Assembly (NCBI RefSeq): GCF_000735135.1
Contig: NZ_JPLZ01000006.1
Location: forward strand, 1,488,001-1,552,000
Direction: 5' to 3'
Source of the DNA: Chryseobacterium sp. FH1
Lineage (GTDB): Bacteria; Bacteroidota; Bacteroidia; Flavobacteriales; Weeksellaceae
DNA: 64,000 nucleotides
Under the pieces are notes generated by a model. It saw only the letters and a list, made by a program, of their open reading frames with translations. It did not search any database and was not told the origin of the DNA. The position numbers and the translations under genes are program-made. This document shows, piece by piece, positions 18,886-29,428 of this stretch. Each line of letters opens with the position of its first letter. Position 1 is the first letter of the stretch.

Positions 18886-20748
18886 ATGTTGTGCAAAACC
18901 ACTGATAAAGCCTTTGATGATGCGGATTGGGCGTTTGAAATTAAATGGGATGGTTATCGTGCAATTGCTGATTTAAGAAATGATTCTATCGGATTGTATT
19001 CCAGAAACGGCCTCGATTTTTCTCAGAAATTCAAGAAAGTGGCGAATGCATTGAAACTTCAGGAACACGAAATGATTCTGGATGGCGAAATTGTCGCGTA
19101 CGATGACAAAGGAAAACCGAACTTTCAATGGCTTCAAAAAATTGGCGACAATCCTGATTTGGCCTTGATTTATCAGGTGTTCGATTTGCTTTGGCTGAAC
19201 GGACACTCGACAGAGGAACTGACTTATCTTGAACGGAAAGAATTACTGAAAGAAGCTTTGGTTCAAAACGAAATTGTCCAATTCCACGACCACATAATCA
19301 AAGATGGGAAAGATTTTTATCAAGTCGCAAATGACCTTGGTTTGGAAGGCATTGTGGCGAAGAAAACCGACAGCACTTACAAAGAAGGCGTCCGAAGTTC
19401 GGAGTGGCTGAAGATTAAAATCAACCAAACGGATGAAGCGATTATCTGCGGATTTACCGAACCAAAAGGTTCTCGGAATAAATTTGGTTCACTAATTCTC
19501 GGGAAATATCTGGACGACGAAATGGTTTTCTGTGGTCACACGGGAACAGGTTTCAACGACAAAGTGCTTTCTGAACTTCATCAATTAATGAAACCTTTGA
19601 TTATCGAAAAATCGGTTTTCAAAATCACGCCGAAAACCAATGCAAAAGCGACTTGGATAAAACCGGAATTGGTTGCGGAAATCAAATTTACGGAAGTCAC
19701 CAAAGATTTTATTTACCGTCATCCCGTTTTCCTGCGACTTCGCGACGACGTGAAACCGAAAGACGTCGAATTCAATGCTGAAAACAAATCAAAAAACGAA
19801 ATTGTGAAAAAAGCCGAACCAAAAACCAGAACTGCCAAAAACGAAATCACCAAAAAAATCGGAAAACAAGAGCTGAAACTAACGAATCAGAACAAAATCT
19901 ATTTTCCCGATGACGACGTGAGCAAAGGCGATGTGATAGATTATTATCAAAGTATTTCGAAATATATTCTGCCACATCTCAAGGCGCGTCCGCAATCTAT
20001 GAACCGTTTTCCGAACGGCATCAAAGGCTTGAGTTTTTATCAAAAAGATGCATCCGAAGAAACCCCCAATTGGATTGAAATTGAAAAAGTTTTTTCAGAA
20101 AGCAGTGACAAATACATCAATTACATCATTTGTAACGACAAGGAAACTTTGGCGTATCTCAACAATCTCGGTTGCATCGAACTGAATGTTTGGACGAGCC
20201 GATTACCGAAAGCCGATTTTCCCGATTACTTGGTTTTGGACCTTGACCCATCAGACAAAAATACCTTTGAAGACGTCATTGAAACAACTTTGGCGGTGAA
20301 AGAAGTTTTGGATTTAGCTGGAATCAAAGCGGTTCCGAAGACTTCTGGAAGTTCGGGAATTCACATTTATATTCCGATGGGTGCGAAATATGATTATGAC
20401 CAAGTCAAGGATTTTGGACATTTGTTAATGCAAATGGTTCAGCAAAAATTGCCCGATTTGACAACGCTGGAAAGAAGTCTTCAAAAACGTGATAAAAATA
20501 AAATCTACCTCGATTATCTTCAAAACCGCCGTGGACAGACGCTCGCGAGTGTTTACAGTCTTCGACCAAAAGAAGGCGCTACCGTTTCGATGCCTTTGGA
20601 ATGGGATGAGGTGAAAGTTGGTTTGAAGCCGACGGATTTCACAATTCATAATGCTTTGGAGCGATTGAAGGAAAAAGGCGATCTTTTCAAACCGGTTTTG
20701 GGAAAAGGTGTTGATATGTTGAAGGTGATCAAGAAATTGGAAAAGTAG
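18886..20748 (+). CDS. ligD: LigD ATP-dependent ligase and polymerase domains (3' part of split ligD)
   Basis: A 620-residue product from the first ATG; the open frame itself begins at 18793. The ligase motif I EIKWDGYR (adenylated lysine) is near residue 24, with DGEIVAYD and EGIVAKK following. The oligonucleotide-binding part ends near residue 300. After a lysine-rich linker the primase-polymerase domain runs from about 335 to the end, with catalytic LDLDPSD and SGSSGIHIYIP. The order PE-LIG-POL matches Pseudomonas LigD rather than mycobacterial LigD. The codons 18793-18885 encode the linker ending LSEFIVP that normally precedes motif I, but contain no ATG. That supports an original fusion with the preceding frame. 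Confidence 0.9.
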   Translation: MLCKTTDKAFDDADWAFEIKWDGYRAIADLRNDSIGLYSRNGLDFSQKFKKVANALKLQEHEMILDGEIVAYDDKGKPNFQWLQKIGDNPDLALIYQVFDLLWLNGHSTEELTYLERKELLKEALVQNEIVQFHDHIIKDGKDFYQVANDLGLEGIVAKKTDSTYKEGVRSSEWLKIKINQTDEAIICGFTEPKGSRNKFGSLILGKYLDDEMVFCGHTGTGFNDKVLSELHQLMKPLIIEKSVFKITPKTNAKATWIKPELVAEIKFTEVTKDFIYRHPVFLRLRDDVKPKDVEFNAENKSKNEIVKKAEPKTRTAKNEITKKIGKQELKLTNQNKIYFPDDDVSKGDVIDYYQSISKYILPHLKARPQSMNRFPNGIKGLSFYQKDASEETPNWIEIEKVFSESSDKYINYIICNDKETLAYLNNLGCIELNVWTSRLPKADFPDYLVLDLDPSDKNTFEDVIETTLAVKEVLDLAGIKAVPKTSGSSGIHIYIPMGAKYDYDQVKDFGHLLMQMVQQKLPDLTTLERSLQKRDKNKIYLDYLQNRRGQTLASVYSLRPKEGATVSMPLEWDEVKVGLKPTDFTIHNALERLKEKGDLFKPVLGKGVDMLKVIKKLEK

Positions 20749-20768
20749 AAATTGAATTTTTTATTAAT

Positions 20769-21941
20769 CTAAAAATTAATGAGTTTAATTCTCCTCTGAA
20801 AATCCTGCAAAACCTCAAGACTTTCTTGATGGATTTCCCTTTCCAAAGTTTCCAAATTCGTAATATCCCAAAGTCCACTGTGGTGCCACTCATCTGGAAA
20901 ATCCCAGTCTGGACGGTCGATAATTGGGTAGATACAACAACCGTAGAAGGGAATTCCGGTTTTCAAAATCGATAAGCATTCATCAGAAATCATCTCAAGC
21001 CAATCTCTTCTGTTATCTTCAGGAATACTGGTTTCTGACAGGACAATTGGTTTTCCGTAATTGATGAAAACTTCTTCGATTAATGAATGCAGACTTCGCC
21101 AATGTGGACTTGGAGGCGTTTCGTTCCAAGGAATGAATTGATGTTCCGGAAACGTCCATTGATTATCATTGTAAAAATTAACGCCAATCATATCCAGATA
21201 TTCTGGTTTTCCTCTGAGTTCTGGACACAATTTTCCTGTCAGAATTTCCAAAACCTGAAACTGCTCCTGATGTTTTTCGTTTGCTTTAAGTACTGAAAAT
21301 GGATCTGACAAATTGGAAGAAATGATATTGACCAAAGGTTCCGTCGTCATTATTTTGATGGTCGGATCGATTTCCTTCATCATTTCAATCCCTTCGATGT
21401 AGGCTTTCATCAGCATATATTTCACTTCCCAACCTTGATTCACGCAATACGGACTTGTACCTTTCGCATCGCCACCGAGCCAAGACAGAAAACTGACCTC
21501 ATTGATCGGTGTGACAGTTAATTCGCCATCTGGAACCAAACTTCTGTATTTCAAAACGAAAGCTCTGCACAAATGTGAAAATCGCCTTGCAAACATTGGA
21601 TGCAGTGGCGTCAAATCATCTGGAAATCCAAAATGACAAATGTCCCAAATGACCTGGATGCAATTGTTTTTTGCATTGATAATGATCTCTTCGACCTGCG
21701 ACCAATCATAAACGAAAGGCGATTTCTCAACAAAACTCCAACGGATTCCTTCGCGAATAGTTTTGATTGTGATTTCTGTCAGACGCTGATAATCTTCATT
21801 AATGAAACGATCGTGTCCAGTTAATTTGATTAAATCCACTCGTTCGCCAAACGCATTTTGCTGGTCTGCACATTCGAAACCAGCCATCAGAAAGGATTGA
21901 AAAGGATTTTTAAAATTAATGGGATTACTGTTGTACTGCAT
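20769..21941 (-). CDS. GH1-like glycoside hydrolase (clan A)
   Basis: A 390-residue TIM-barrel protein related to family 1 beta-glycosidases. The acid/base residue is likely the glutamate of TPINEVSF and the nucleophile the glutamate of VLSETSIPED, matching the NE and ExG positions of clan GH-A. No signal peptide is visible, so the enzyme is cytoplasmic. The start codon lies 17 bp inside the end of glf, and glf overlaps the glycosyltransferase gene, so the three are tightly coupled in one operon. With Glf next to it, a role in making or trimming a galactofuranose-containing glycan is plausible; the substrate is unproven. Confidence 0.75.
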   Translation of the reverse strand: MQYNSNPINFKNPFQSFLMAGFECADQQNAFGERVDLIKLTGHDRFINEDYQRLTEITIKTIREGIRWSFVEKSPFVYDWSQVEEIIINAKNNCIQVIWDICHFGFPDDLTPLHPMFARRFSHLCRAFVLKYRSLVPDGELTVTPINEVSFLSWLGGDAKGTSPYCVNQGWEVKYMLMKAYIEGIEMMKEIDPTIKIMTTEPLVNIISSNLSDPFSVLKANEKHQEQFQVLEILTGKLCPELRGKPEYLDMIGVNFYNDNQWTFPEHQFIPWNETPPSPHWRSLHSLIEEVFINYGKPIVLSETSIPEDNRRDWLEMISDECLSILKTGIPFYGCCIYPIIDRPDWDFPDEWHHSGLWDITNLETLEREIHQESLEVLQDFQRRIKLINF

Positions 21942-23031
21942 TTTCTTCTTTGATGATCTTTCGGAAAAGCGCCAAAGATTGCGCTACGACTTGATCCATA
22001 TTGTAATATTTGTAAGTTCCCAATCGCCCTGTGAAAAAGACATTCGGTGTTTCGTCTGCCAATTTTTTGTATTGATTGTACACGTCCTGATTTTCTTTTC
22101 TGGGAATTGGATAATAAGGATCACCTTCCGCCGTCGGATATTCGTAAACAATCGCCGTTTTGTGGTGTTTTTGTCCCGTCAAATGTTTGAATTCCGTGAT
22201 TCTTGTATAAAGATTTGAAGTGGGATAATTGATGGTTCCCGTTTCCTGATAATTTTCCTGATCTAATGTTTCAAATTTAAAATCAATCGAACGATAAGGC
22301 AATTTTCCAAATTGATAATCAAAATAGCCGTCGATCGGACCAGTGTAGATCAATTGTCTATGCGGAATGATATCCACAATATCTTTGTAGTTCGTGTTCA
22401 ACATCACGTGGATATTCTTGTGGGAAAGCATTGTCTGGAACATTTCTGTATAACCGTTTTTCGGCATTGCCTGCAGAGAATCTGTGAAATATCGGTCGTC
22501 GGCATTGGTTCTCGTCGGAACTCTTGCGGTCACCGAAGCGTCCAATTCTGACGGATCCAGATCCCATTGTTTTCTGGTGTAACCACGGAAAAATTTCTCG
22601 TAAAGTTCTTTTCCAACGACGTTCAAAACGACATCTTCCGAGGTCAAAACGGGTTTGCGAAGTTCAGCTTTTGAGGCTAAAAAATTAACGACTTCATCGG
22701 AAGTCAAATTCTTTCCATAAAGTTTATTGATCGTCGTCAGATTGATTGGAATCGGAACCAATTGTCCATCCACACTTCCCAAAACGCGATGTTCATAAGG
22801 TCGCCATTCTGTGAATTTGCTTAGGTATTTGAAAACATCTTCGGAGTTTGTATGGAAAATATGAGGGCCGTATTTGTGGATTAAGATGCCTTCTTTGTTG
22901 TAGAAATCGTAGGCATTTCCAGCAATGTGATTTCGTTTGTCAACAATCAAAATCTTTTTTCCTTCATTGGCCAACCTTTCTGCCAAGACCGATCCGGCGA
23001 ATCCGCAACCGATAATTAAATAATCATACAT
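21925..23031 (-). CDS. glf: UDP-galactopyranose mutase
   Basis: A 368-residue flavoenzyme that interconverts UDP-galactopyranose and UDP-galactofuranose in the cytoplasm. The N-terminal FAD motif GCGFAGSVLAERLA and the family signature KYGPHIFHT are present. The central part has NLTTINKLYGK and KQWDLDPSELDASVTARVPTR; the C-terminal part has FFTGRLGTYKYYNMDQV, which closes the FAD site. The length fits bacterial Glf proteins. It overlaps the upstream glycosyltransferase gene by 8 bp and the downstream glycosidase gene by 17 bp. It supplies Galf donors for surface glycan synthesis. Confidence 0.93.
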   Translation of the reverse strand: MYDYLIIGCGFAGSVLAERLANEGKKILIVDKRNHIAGNAYDFYNKEGILIHKYGPHIFHTNSEDVFKYLSKFTEWRPYEHRVLGSVDGQLVPIPINLTTINKLYGKNLTSDEVVNFLASKAELRKPVLTSEDVVLNVVGKELYEKFFRGYTRKQWDLDPSELDASVTARVPTRTNADDRYFTDSLQAMPKNGYTEMFQTMLSHKNIHVMLNTNYKDIVDIIPHRQLIYTGPIDGYFDYQFGKLPYRSIDFKFETLDQENYQETGTINYPTSNLYTRITEFKHLTGQKHHKTAIVYEYPTAEGDPYYPIPRKENQDVYNQYKKLADETPNVFFTGRLGTYKYYNMDQVVAQSLALFRKIIKEENAVQQ

Positions 23032-24124
23032 AGATTCCGTTGGTTTTTTTGACGTTGTTAATTAACTGATTCATCTTTTCGAACGTATTGTCCCAAGATT
23101 CATCTGCCAGATATTCATCCACTTTTGCCAGCCATTCTTTTTTGGAATCTTTACCGAGTTCCTCCTCAGCATAAGCGATAAAAGTTTCGGCATTGTTTGC
23201 GATGTACACCAAATAGGCTTCTCCGTAAGGTTTGACAACATCTTTAATTGGCGTGGAAATCACCGGAAGTCCAGCCGAAAGATATTCTGGCGTTTTGGTT
23301 GGGCTGATGAATTCCGTCGATTCATTAATGGCAAAAAGGACCAATGCAATATCCCAATGGCTGATGTAATCTGGCAATTCCGAATATTTTTTCGAACCGA
23401 GATAATGAATGTTCTCAGCTCTCGGAAGTTCATTAACATCGATTTTTACAACTGGACCAATGATGACGAAATGCCAATCCGGTCGCAGTGCAGAGACTTC
23501 TCTCAACAATTCGATATCGAATCGCTCATCGATCACACCATAAAATCCAAACCTCGGATTTGAAATGTGCTTTTGGTCTTCGGCATCTATTTTATTGATT
23601 CGTGCTTTTTGAAAATGTGATTTATCTATGCTACTTGGAAATGGATGAATGTTTTGATGGCGGTTCTTTTTTGCCTGGTAAAGCGTGTGTCCACCTGTGA
23701 AAACCACATCTGCTTTTTTGAATAATTCATTTTCCAAATCCAACAATTGTGGTGGTGCAAATCGGAATGCGGACAGCTCATCCATAGAATCGTAAATCGT
23801 GATCTGAGGTTTCAAATGGGATGTATATTCCAAAGCCATTGGCGTGTAGTACCAGCAGGAATAGGTTTTTATGTTTTGATCTTCCAGAATTTTGCTGATG
23901 AGTTTTTCCAACCTTTGATTTTTGTTTTCCTGATCATCATTAATGAAAATTTTAATAATGGAAACGCCATCCTGCAAGTCGATCTCGTAAAAATCAGAAA
24001 TGCTGTTGCGAGGTTCTTCGATATAAAAAACCTTGTTTTGTTTGGCAAATCTGGTCAACAAATGTTGCGGACGCTGGTAAACGAAATCCCAATGTAAATG
24101 GCTGAAACATAGAATATTTTGCAT
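23024..24124 (-). CDS. Glycosyltransferase (GT1/GT4-like, GT-B fold)
   Basis: A 366-residue glycosyltransferase. The N-terminal SHLHWDFVYQRPQHLLTRFA block is characteristic of a family often found with glf. The C-terminal nucleotide-sugar site includes LFAINESTEFISPTKTPEYLSAGLPVIST, with the conserved glutamate (PEYLSAG). The ATG at 24124 is preferred to the TTG at 24169 because the first strand MQNILCFSH starts there. It is the first gene of the operon with glf and the glycosidase. Its promoter carries one of the five TTATGA-N6-TCATAA palindromes, so the operon is probably under the same Crp/Fnr-type control as katE. Confidence 0.82.
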   Translation of the reverse strand: MQNILCFSHLHWDFVYQRPQHLLTRFAKQNKVFYIEEPRNSISDFYEIDLQDGVSIIKIFINDDQENKNQRLEKLISKILEDQNIKTYSCWYYTPMALEYTSHLKPQITIYDSMDELSAFRFAPPQLLDLENELFKKADVVFTGGHTLYQAKKNRHQNIHPFPSSIDKSHFQKARINKIDAEDQKHISNPRFGFYGVIDERFDIELLREVSALRPDWHFVIIGPVVKIDVNELPRAENIHYLGSKKYSELPDYISHWDIALVLFAINESTEFISPTKTPEYLSAGLPVISTPIKDVVKPYGEAYLVYIANNAETFIAYAEEELGKDSKKEWLAKVDEYLADESWDNTFEKMNQLINNVKKTNGIYV

Positions 24125-24227
24125 AGATAAAAATGTATTATCACAATATTGGATGGAAAGTATTTCCAAAGCTCTACATCAGAATAGAATGTGATTTTAG
24201 CCGAAATTAAAGAGCAATTGTGGATTG

Positions 24228-24273
24228 TAAATCTAAGCCGTAAATTTTGCCTTATTTATGATTGCGGTCATAA
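24228..24273 (-). promoter_or_regulatory. Crp/Fnr-type operator and -7 box for the GT-glf-GH operon
   Basis: The palindrome TTATGA-N6-TCATAA is perfect at 24256-24273. On the minus strand a -7 box TAGATTTA occupies 24235-24228, its first T 29.5 bp from the palindrome centre. That places the centre near -41, the class II activator position. Confidence 0.7.
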
Positions 24274-24363
24274 CAAAGCTGATATTTAAAACGTATTTTA
24301 TAACAATTTATAATTTGAATTTCAATAAGTTATAATCCTTTTATTTTTGATTAATCGTATCGG

Positions 24364-24409
24364 TTATGACTCAAATCATAAACTCCCGCTGTTCTTCCGT
24401 CTACCTTTA
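24364..24409 (+). promoter_or_regulatory. Crp/Fnr-type operator and -7 box for katE
   Basis: A perfect TTATGA-N6-TCATAA lies at 24364-24381. The -7 box TACCTTTA at 24402-24409 begins 29.5 bp after its centre. The inferred leader is about 57 nt before the ATG at 24471. The intergenic region 24125-24470 carries this site and the divergent one for the GT operon, and nothing else recognisable. Confidence 0.72.
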
Positions 24410-24470
24410 CGTATTACCAAATCAACAATTATTGTAATTGATAAAAAATAAACCTATCAAAAATATTTCT

Positions 24471-26612
24471 ATGGAAAATGACAAAAGTAAGAATGAAAAA
24501 GTAGATCAGCTTCAGGATCATACAACGGACAATTCGGACAAAGCGTTGACGACCAATCAAGGTCTTAAAGTCAACAACAACCAAGACTCTTTGAAGTCTG
24601 GCGAAAGAGGGCCAAGTCTGTTGGAAGATTTCATTCTAAGAGAAAAAATCACGCATTTTGACCACGAGAGAATTCCGGAAAGGATCGTACACGCAAGAGG
24701 TTCCGGAGCACACGGCGTTTTCAAACTGACGAAAAGTTTAAAGGAATTCACCAAAGCAAAATTCCTCACAGAAGTTGGAAAAGAAGTTCCAGTTTTCACC
24801 AGATTTTCTACCGTTGGTGGAAGCCGTGGAAGTACGGATTTGGCGAGAGATGTGAGAGGTTTCTCAGTGAAATTCTACACAGAAGAAGGGAATTATGATC
24901 TCGTTGCGAACAATATGCCTGTGTTCTTCATTCAGGATGCGATGAAGTTTCCAGACCTTGTTCACGCTGTAAAACCTGAGCCAGACAATGAAATTCCGCA
25001 AGCTTCTTCCGCGCACGATACATTTTGGGATTTTATTTCATTGATGCCGGAAAGTATGCATATGATAATGTGGCTGATGAGCGACCGCGCAATTCCAAGA
25101 AGTTACCGAATGATGGAAGGTTTCGGCGTTCATTCATTTAAATTTATCAATGATGCCGGCGCTGTTCATTTTGTTAAATTCCATTTCAAACCGAAATTGG
25201 GTGTCCATTCTGTAGCTTGGGACGAGGCGACGAAAATTTCAGGGAAAGACCCGGATTTTCACCGACGAGATCTTTGGGAAGCGATTGACAGTGGCGCATT
25301 TCCAGAATGGGATTTTGGCGTACAACTGATTCCGGAAGCGGATGAACATAAGTTTGATTTTGATCTTTTGGATCCCACCAAATTAGTTCCCGAGGAAGAA
25401 GTTCCCGTTCAGATCTTCGGAACTTTGACATTGAATAGAAATCCGGACAACTTCTTTGCAGAAACAGAGCAGATCGCTTTCCATCCAGGACATTTGGTTC
25501 CAGGAATCGATTTCAGTAATGATCCTCTGTTGCAAGGCAGATTATTTTCTTATACCGATACACAATTATCAAGATTAGGTTCTCCTAATTTCCACGAGAT
25601 CCCGATCAACCGATCATTAAATACGGTTAACAATAATCAGCGCGATGGGCATATGCGTCAGCAAATCTCAAAAGGAAAAGTGAGCTACGAGCCAAATTCC
25701 ATTGGTGGCGGATGTCCATTCCAATCGATGATGAAAGATGGCGGATTTGTATCGCACGGCGAAAGGGTAGATGGTCATAAAGTGAGAGCCAGAAGCCAGA
25801 GTTTCGTGGATCATTATTCTCAAGCCAAATTGTTTGTCAACAGTCAAAGTGCGCCAGAAAAAAAACACCTTCAGGATGCCTTGATCTTTGAACTTTCGAA
25901 AGTGAAGATTCCGGCAATCCGTGAAAGAATGGTCGGTCAACTTAATTTCATTGATAAAGATCTGGCCAAAAATGTAGCGAAGAAAGTTGGCGTTGATGTG
26001 ACGAAACTCGAACAACCCAACCAAAGTATTCCCGCAGATGCCGATCCGAAAACACTTCAAAGTGAGGAAAGAGAACCAGCAACCAAAAGTTCAGACGCGC
26101 TCAGTATGAAAAATACAGCGACGGATTCCATAGAAAGTCGAGTGATCGGTTTCATTATGGAAGATGGCGTAAATGCTTCCGATGTCAATTCTTTAAAATT
26201 AAAACTTGAAGCAGAAGGAGCGGAGGTTCAAATCATCGCCGGAAGTCTTTCACCAGTGAAAGCAGATGATGGAAGCAGTTTTACGCCTAAGCATTCTTTA
26301 ACGAGTACAGCCAGCGTTTGTTTTGATGCATTGTATCTCTGTAGCGGAAAAACATCTTCAGATAATCTTTTGAATGAAGATAACAAACCAGGAACTGTTC
26401 ATTTTGTGAATGAAGCTTACAAACATTGCAAAGCGATCTATTTCGGAGCGGATACGGACGAGATCTTCAAAGCGAGTGAAGTGGCAAGCAAGAAACATAA
26501 GGATCCTGCGATTGTCACCTCAGAAAGTCAAAACGCAGACGAATCTTTCATCAAAGCAATTGCCAACCACCGCGTTTGGGAATTGGAAACGGAAAGAAAC
26601 AATCCCGCTTAG
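24471..26612 (+). CDS. katE: Large-subunit monofunctional catalase HPII
   Basis: A 713-residue clade II haem catalase that degrades hydrogen peroxide in the cytoplasm. Active-site histidine lies in [13 protein letters not shown], the catalytic asparagine in [16 protein letters not shown], and the proximal tyrosine in [14 protein letters not shown]. The C-terminal 150 residues form the DJ-1/PfpI-like domain of large catalases ([19 protein letters not shown] onward). The polar N-terminal arm of about 40 residues is usual for HPII. The ATG at 24471 is preferred to the TTG at 24438. A zinc dehydrogenase and a small membrane protein follow at 31 and 37 bp, forming an operon that ends at a strong terminator. 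Confidence 0.94.
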   Translation: MENDKSKNEKVDQLQDHTTDNSDKALTTNQGLKVNNNQDSLKSGERGPSLLEDFILREKITHFDHERIPERIVHARGSGAHGVFKLTKSLKEFTKAKFLTEVGKEVPVFTRFSTVGGSRGSTDLARDVRGFSVKFYTEEGNYDLVANNMPVFFIQDAMKFPDLVHAVKPEPDNEIPQASSAHDTFWDFISLMPESMHMIMWLMSDRAIPRSYRMMEGFGVHSFKFINDAGAVHFVKFHFKPKLGVHSVAWDEATKISGKDPDFHRRDLWEAIDSGAFPEWDFGVQLIPEADEHKFDFDLLDPTKLVPEEEVPVQIFGTLTLNRNPDNFFAETEQIAFHPGHLVPGIDFSNDPLLQGRLFSYTDTQLSRLGSPNFHEIPINRSLNTVNNNQRDGHMRQQISKGKVSYEPNSIGGGCPFQSMMKDGGFVSHGERVDGHKVRARSQSFVDHYSQAKLFVNSQSAPEKKHLQDALIFELSKVKIPAIRERMVGQLNFIDKDLAKNVAKKVGVDVTKLEQPNQSIPADADPKTLQSEEREPATKSSDALSMKNTATDSIESRVIGFIMEDGVNASDVNSLKLKLEAEGAEVQIIAGSLSPVKADDGSSFTPKHSLTSTASVCFDALYLCSGKTSSDNLLNEDNKPGTVHFVNEAYKHCKAIYFGADTDEIFKASEVASKKHKDPAIVTSESQNADESFIKAIANHRVWELETERNNPA

Positions 26613-26643
26613 AAACAACAAGATCACCACAAAATATTAAAAT

Positions 26644-28018
<1,375 letters not shown>

Positions 28019-28070
28019 TCGATTTAAACTTCGAAATATTATGGTCATTTTTCAGATTAAATGATTGATA

Positions 28071-28107
28071 TGCAAAAGCCCACTCGTAAAAAAGTGGGCT
28101 TTGTGCA
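28071..28107 (+). terminator. Terminator of the katE operon
   Basis: A 10-bp perfect stem (28075-28084 with 28093-28102) has an 8-nt loop, with TGCA outer arms, and lies about 55 bp after the last gene. The minus strand also has a T run, so it may serve the convergent Crp/Fnr gene as well. Confidence 0.75.
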
Positions 28108-28124
28108 TTTATGTGTTTGAGTAT

Positions 28125-28718
28125 TTAATAATGGATATTCCGATTGATGATTTTGAGAACTTCCTGTTTTTCAAGATTTTTGATGGTTCTAATGACTGTC
28201 TCAACGCGCAATCCAGTGATGGAAGCCAATTGTTGCCTTGTCAATGGAACTTCGTAGGAGTAATTGCTCTGGTCTGGACTGAAACTTTTGTGATAGTCCA
28301 ATACCCCTTTGATGCGTACTTCTGCGTGCAAAGACGAGTTGTTTTCCAACATCATAAATTTGTGGTACAAACGCTCCGAAAGAAATTTGTTCATATCCTT
28401 GGAAATATTCGGATGCTCGTCCATCATTTTCATAAAGTCGGCTTTGGGAAGTTTCAAAACGGTGGATTCTTCTATTACGACAGCGTTCACGGGATATTTT
28501 TTATCGATGAAGAGCAAAAGTTCACAAACGCTGAGTCCAGGTTCCAGGATTGCCAGTATTAATTCTTTCCCAGCTTCGTTGTAATGGTTAAGTTTGATTC
28601 TTCCACTGATGATTTGATAGTAGCATTTTGGTGTTTCGCCTTCATCAAAGATAATTTCGCCTCGGGAGAATGTTTCATATTCGGCGCCATAAGACAGAAG
28701 TAGATTTTCTGGTATCAT
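28125..28718 (-). CDS. Crp/Fnr-family transcriptional regulator A
   Basis: A 197-residue regulator with an N-terminal cyclic-nucleotide-binding-like beta-roll (about 15-110), a dimer helix (115-140) and a C-terminal winged helix-turn-helix. The recognition helix reads TGLRVETVIRTIKNLE, with the glutamate and arginine that contact the GA/TC core in CRP and FNR. There is no N-terminal cysteine cluster, so it is not an oxygen-sensing FNR. Its beta-roll lacks the cAMP-binding RS pair of CRP, so the signal is unknown. It lies between the katE operon and the lipoprotein gene and is a candidate reader of the TTATGA-N6-TCATAA sites. Confidence 0.87.
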   Translation of the reverse strand: MIPENLLLSYGAEYETFSRGEIIFDEGETPKCYYQIISGRIKLNHYNEAGKELILAILEPGLSVCELLLFIDKKYPVNAVVIEESTVLKLPKADFMKMMDEHPNISKDMNKFLSERLYHKFMMLENNSSLHAEVRIKGVLDYHKSFSPDQSNYSYEVPLTRQQLASITGLRVETVIRTIKNLEKQEVLKIINRNIHY

Positions 28719-28843
28719 ATTAGTTTATTTTTATTAATTGTTGAATGATGTTTTTTTGATTAATTTTCTGAATTACAATTTCAGTGCCGTTCCAATTTTA
28801 GATAAGAGCCTGCTATTGTGAACAAATGATGAATTTGCCTGGC

Positions 28844-28889
28844 TTATGATTCAAGTCATAAACCCGAAAACATAACAACGTTAATTTTA
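28844..28889 (+). promoter_or_regulatory. Crp/Fnr-type operator and -7 box for the small lipoprotein
   Basis: A perfect TTATGA-N6-TCATAA occupies 28844-28861. The -7 box TAATTTTA at 28882-28889 begins 29.5 bp after the palindrome centre. Confidence 0.7.
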
Positions 28890-28913
28890 CAAACTAACCA
28901 AAAATAAAATTTT

Positions 28914-29123
28914 ATGAAAACATTACTTGTAACGCTTAGCGTTTTGTTTATTGTAAGCTGTTCGAAAAAAGATACAGCAGAAACAAACTCGACAACTGAT
29001 TCTTTGCCAGTTGATACGATGACGGCAATCCCAAATCCATCACCTTCCACAGATACGACTTCTGTTTCTACGGCTGACAGCACTTCAACTTCCGCTGCGA
29101 TGAAAAAAGACTCAGCGAAATAA
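28914..29123 (+). CDS. Small serine/threonine-rich lipoprotein
   Basis: A 69-residue protein with a lipoprotein signal and lipobox IVSC (mature cysteine at residue 16). The mature part is almost entirely serine, threonine, alanine and aspartate with a few lysines, so it is probably disordered and exposed at the envelope. It has no recognisable domain. It is preceded by a Crp/Fnr-type operator and followed by a strong hairpin terminator, so it is a single-gene unit of the stress island. Confidence 0.75.
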   Translation: MKTLLVTLSVLFIVSCSKKDTAETNSTTDSLPVDTMTAIPNPSPSTDTTSVSTADSTSTSAAMKKDSAK

Positions 29124-29147
29124 CTTTTTCGATTTTAATTTCAATCT

Positions 29148-29210
29148 TTACAATCCTGCTTTTGTTTATATTTAATATTAAAAACAAAAGTAAGGATTGT
29201 AATTTGTTTT
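29148..29210 (+). terminator. Long hairpin terminator after the lipoprotein gene
   Basis: Arms of about 20 bp (29148-29167 with 29182-29202) pair with one bulge around a 14-nt loop and are followed by a T-rich tail. The rest of the gap to 29428 is AT-rich with no other recognisable signal; in particular there is no TTATGA-N6-TCATAA site before the second Crp/Fnr gene. Confidence 0.8.
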
Positions 29211-29428
29211 TATTGAATTAATTTTAATAATTATCTTTAATTTTTAGTTTTATTTTAATAATTTTAAAAATATAATGTGAATTATTTATTTTATCGGTAT
29301 GGTTTTTGAAATATAATTAAATGTATAAATGAAATTTCTTGTTTCATGATATACCTTATTAAAATTACAAAACCTTTTCCTGATTCTATTTGTGAGATCT
29401 GATCATTAGGAAATTAATATCATTCAAA

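Noticed and set aside
28065-28562. 165-residue plus-strand open frame
   Set aside because: It is the complement of Crp/Fnr regulator A, whose domain pattern is clear.
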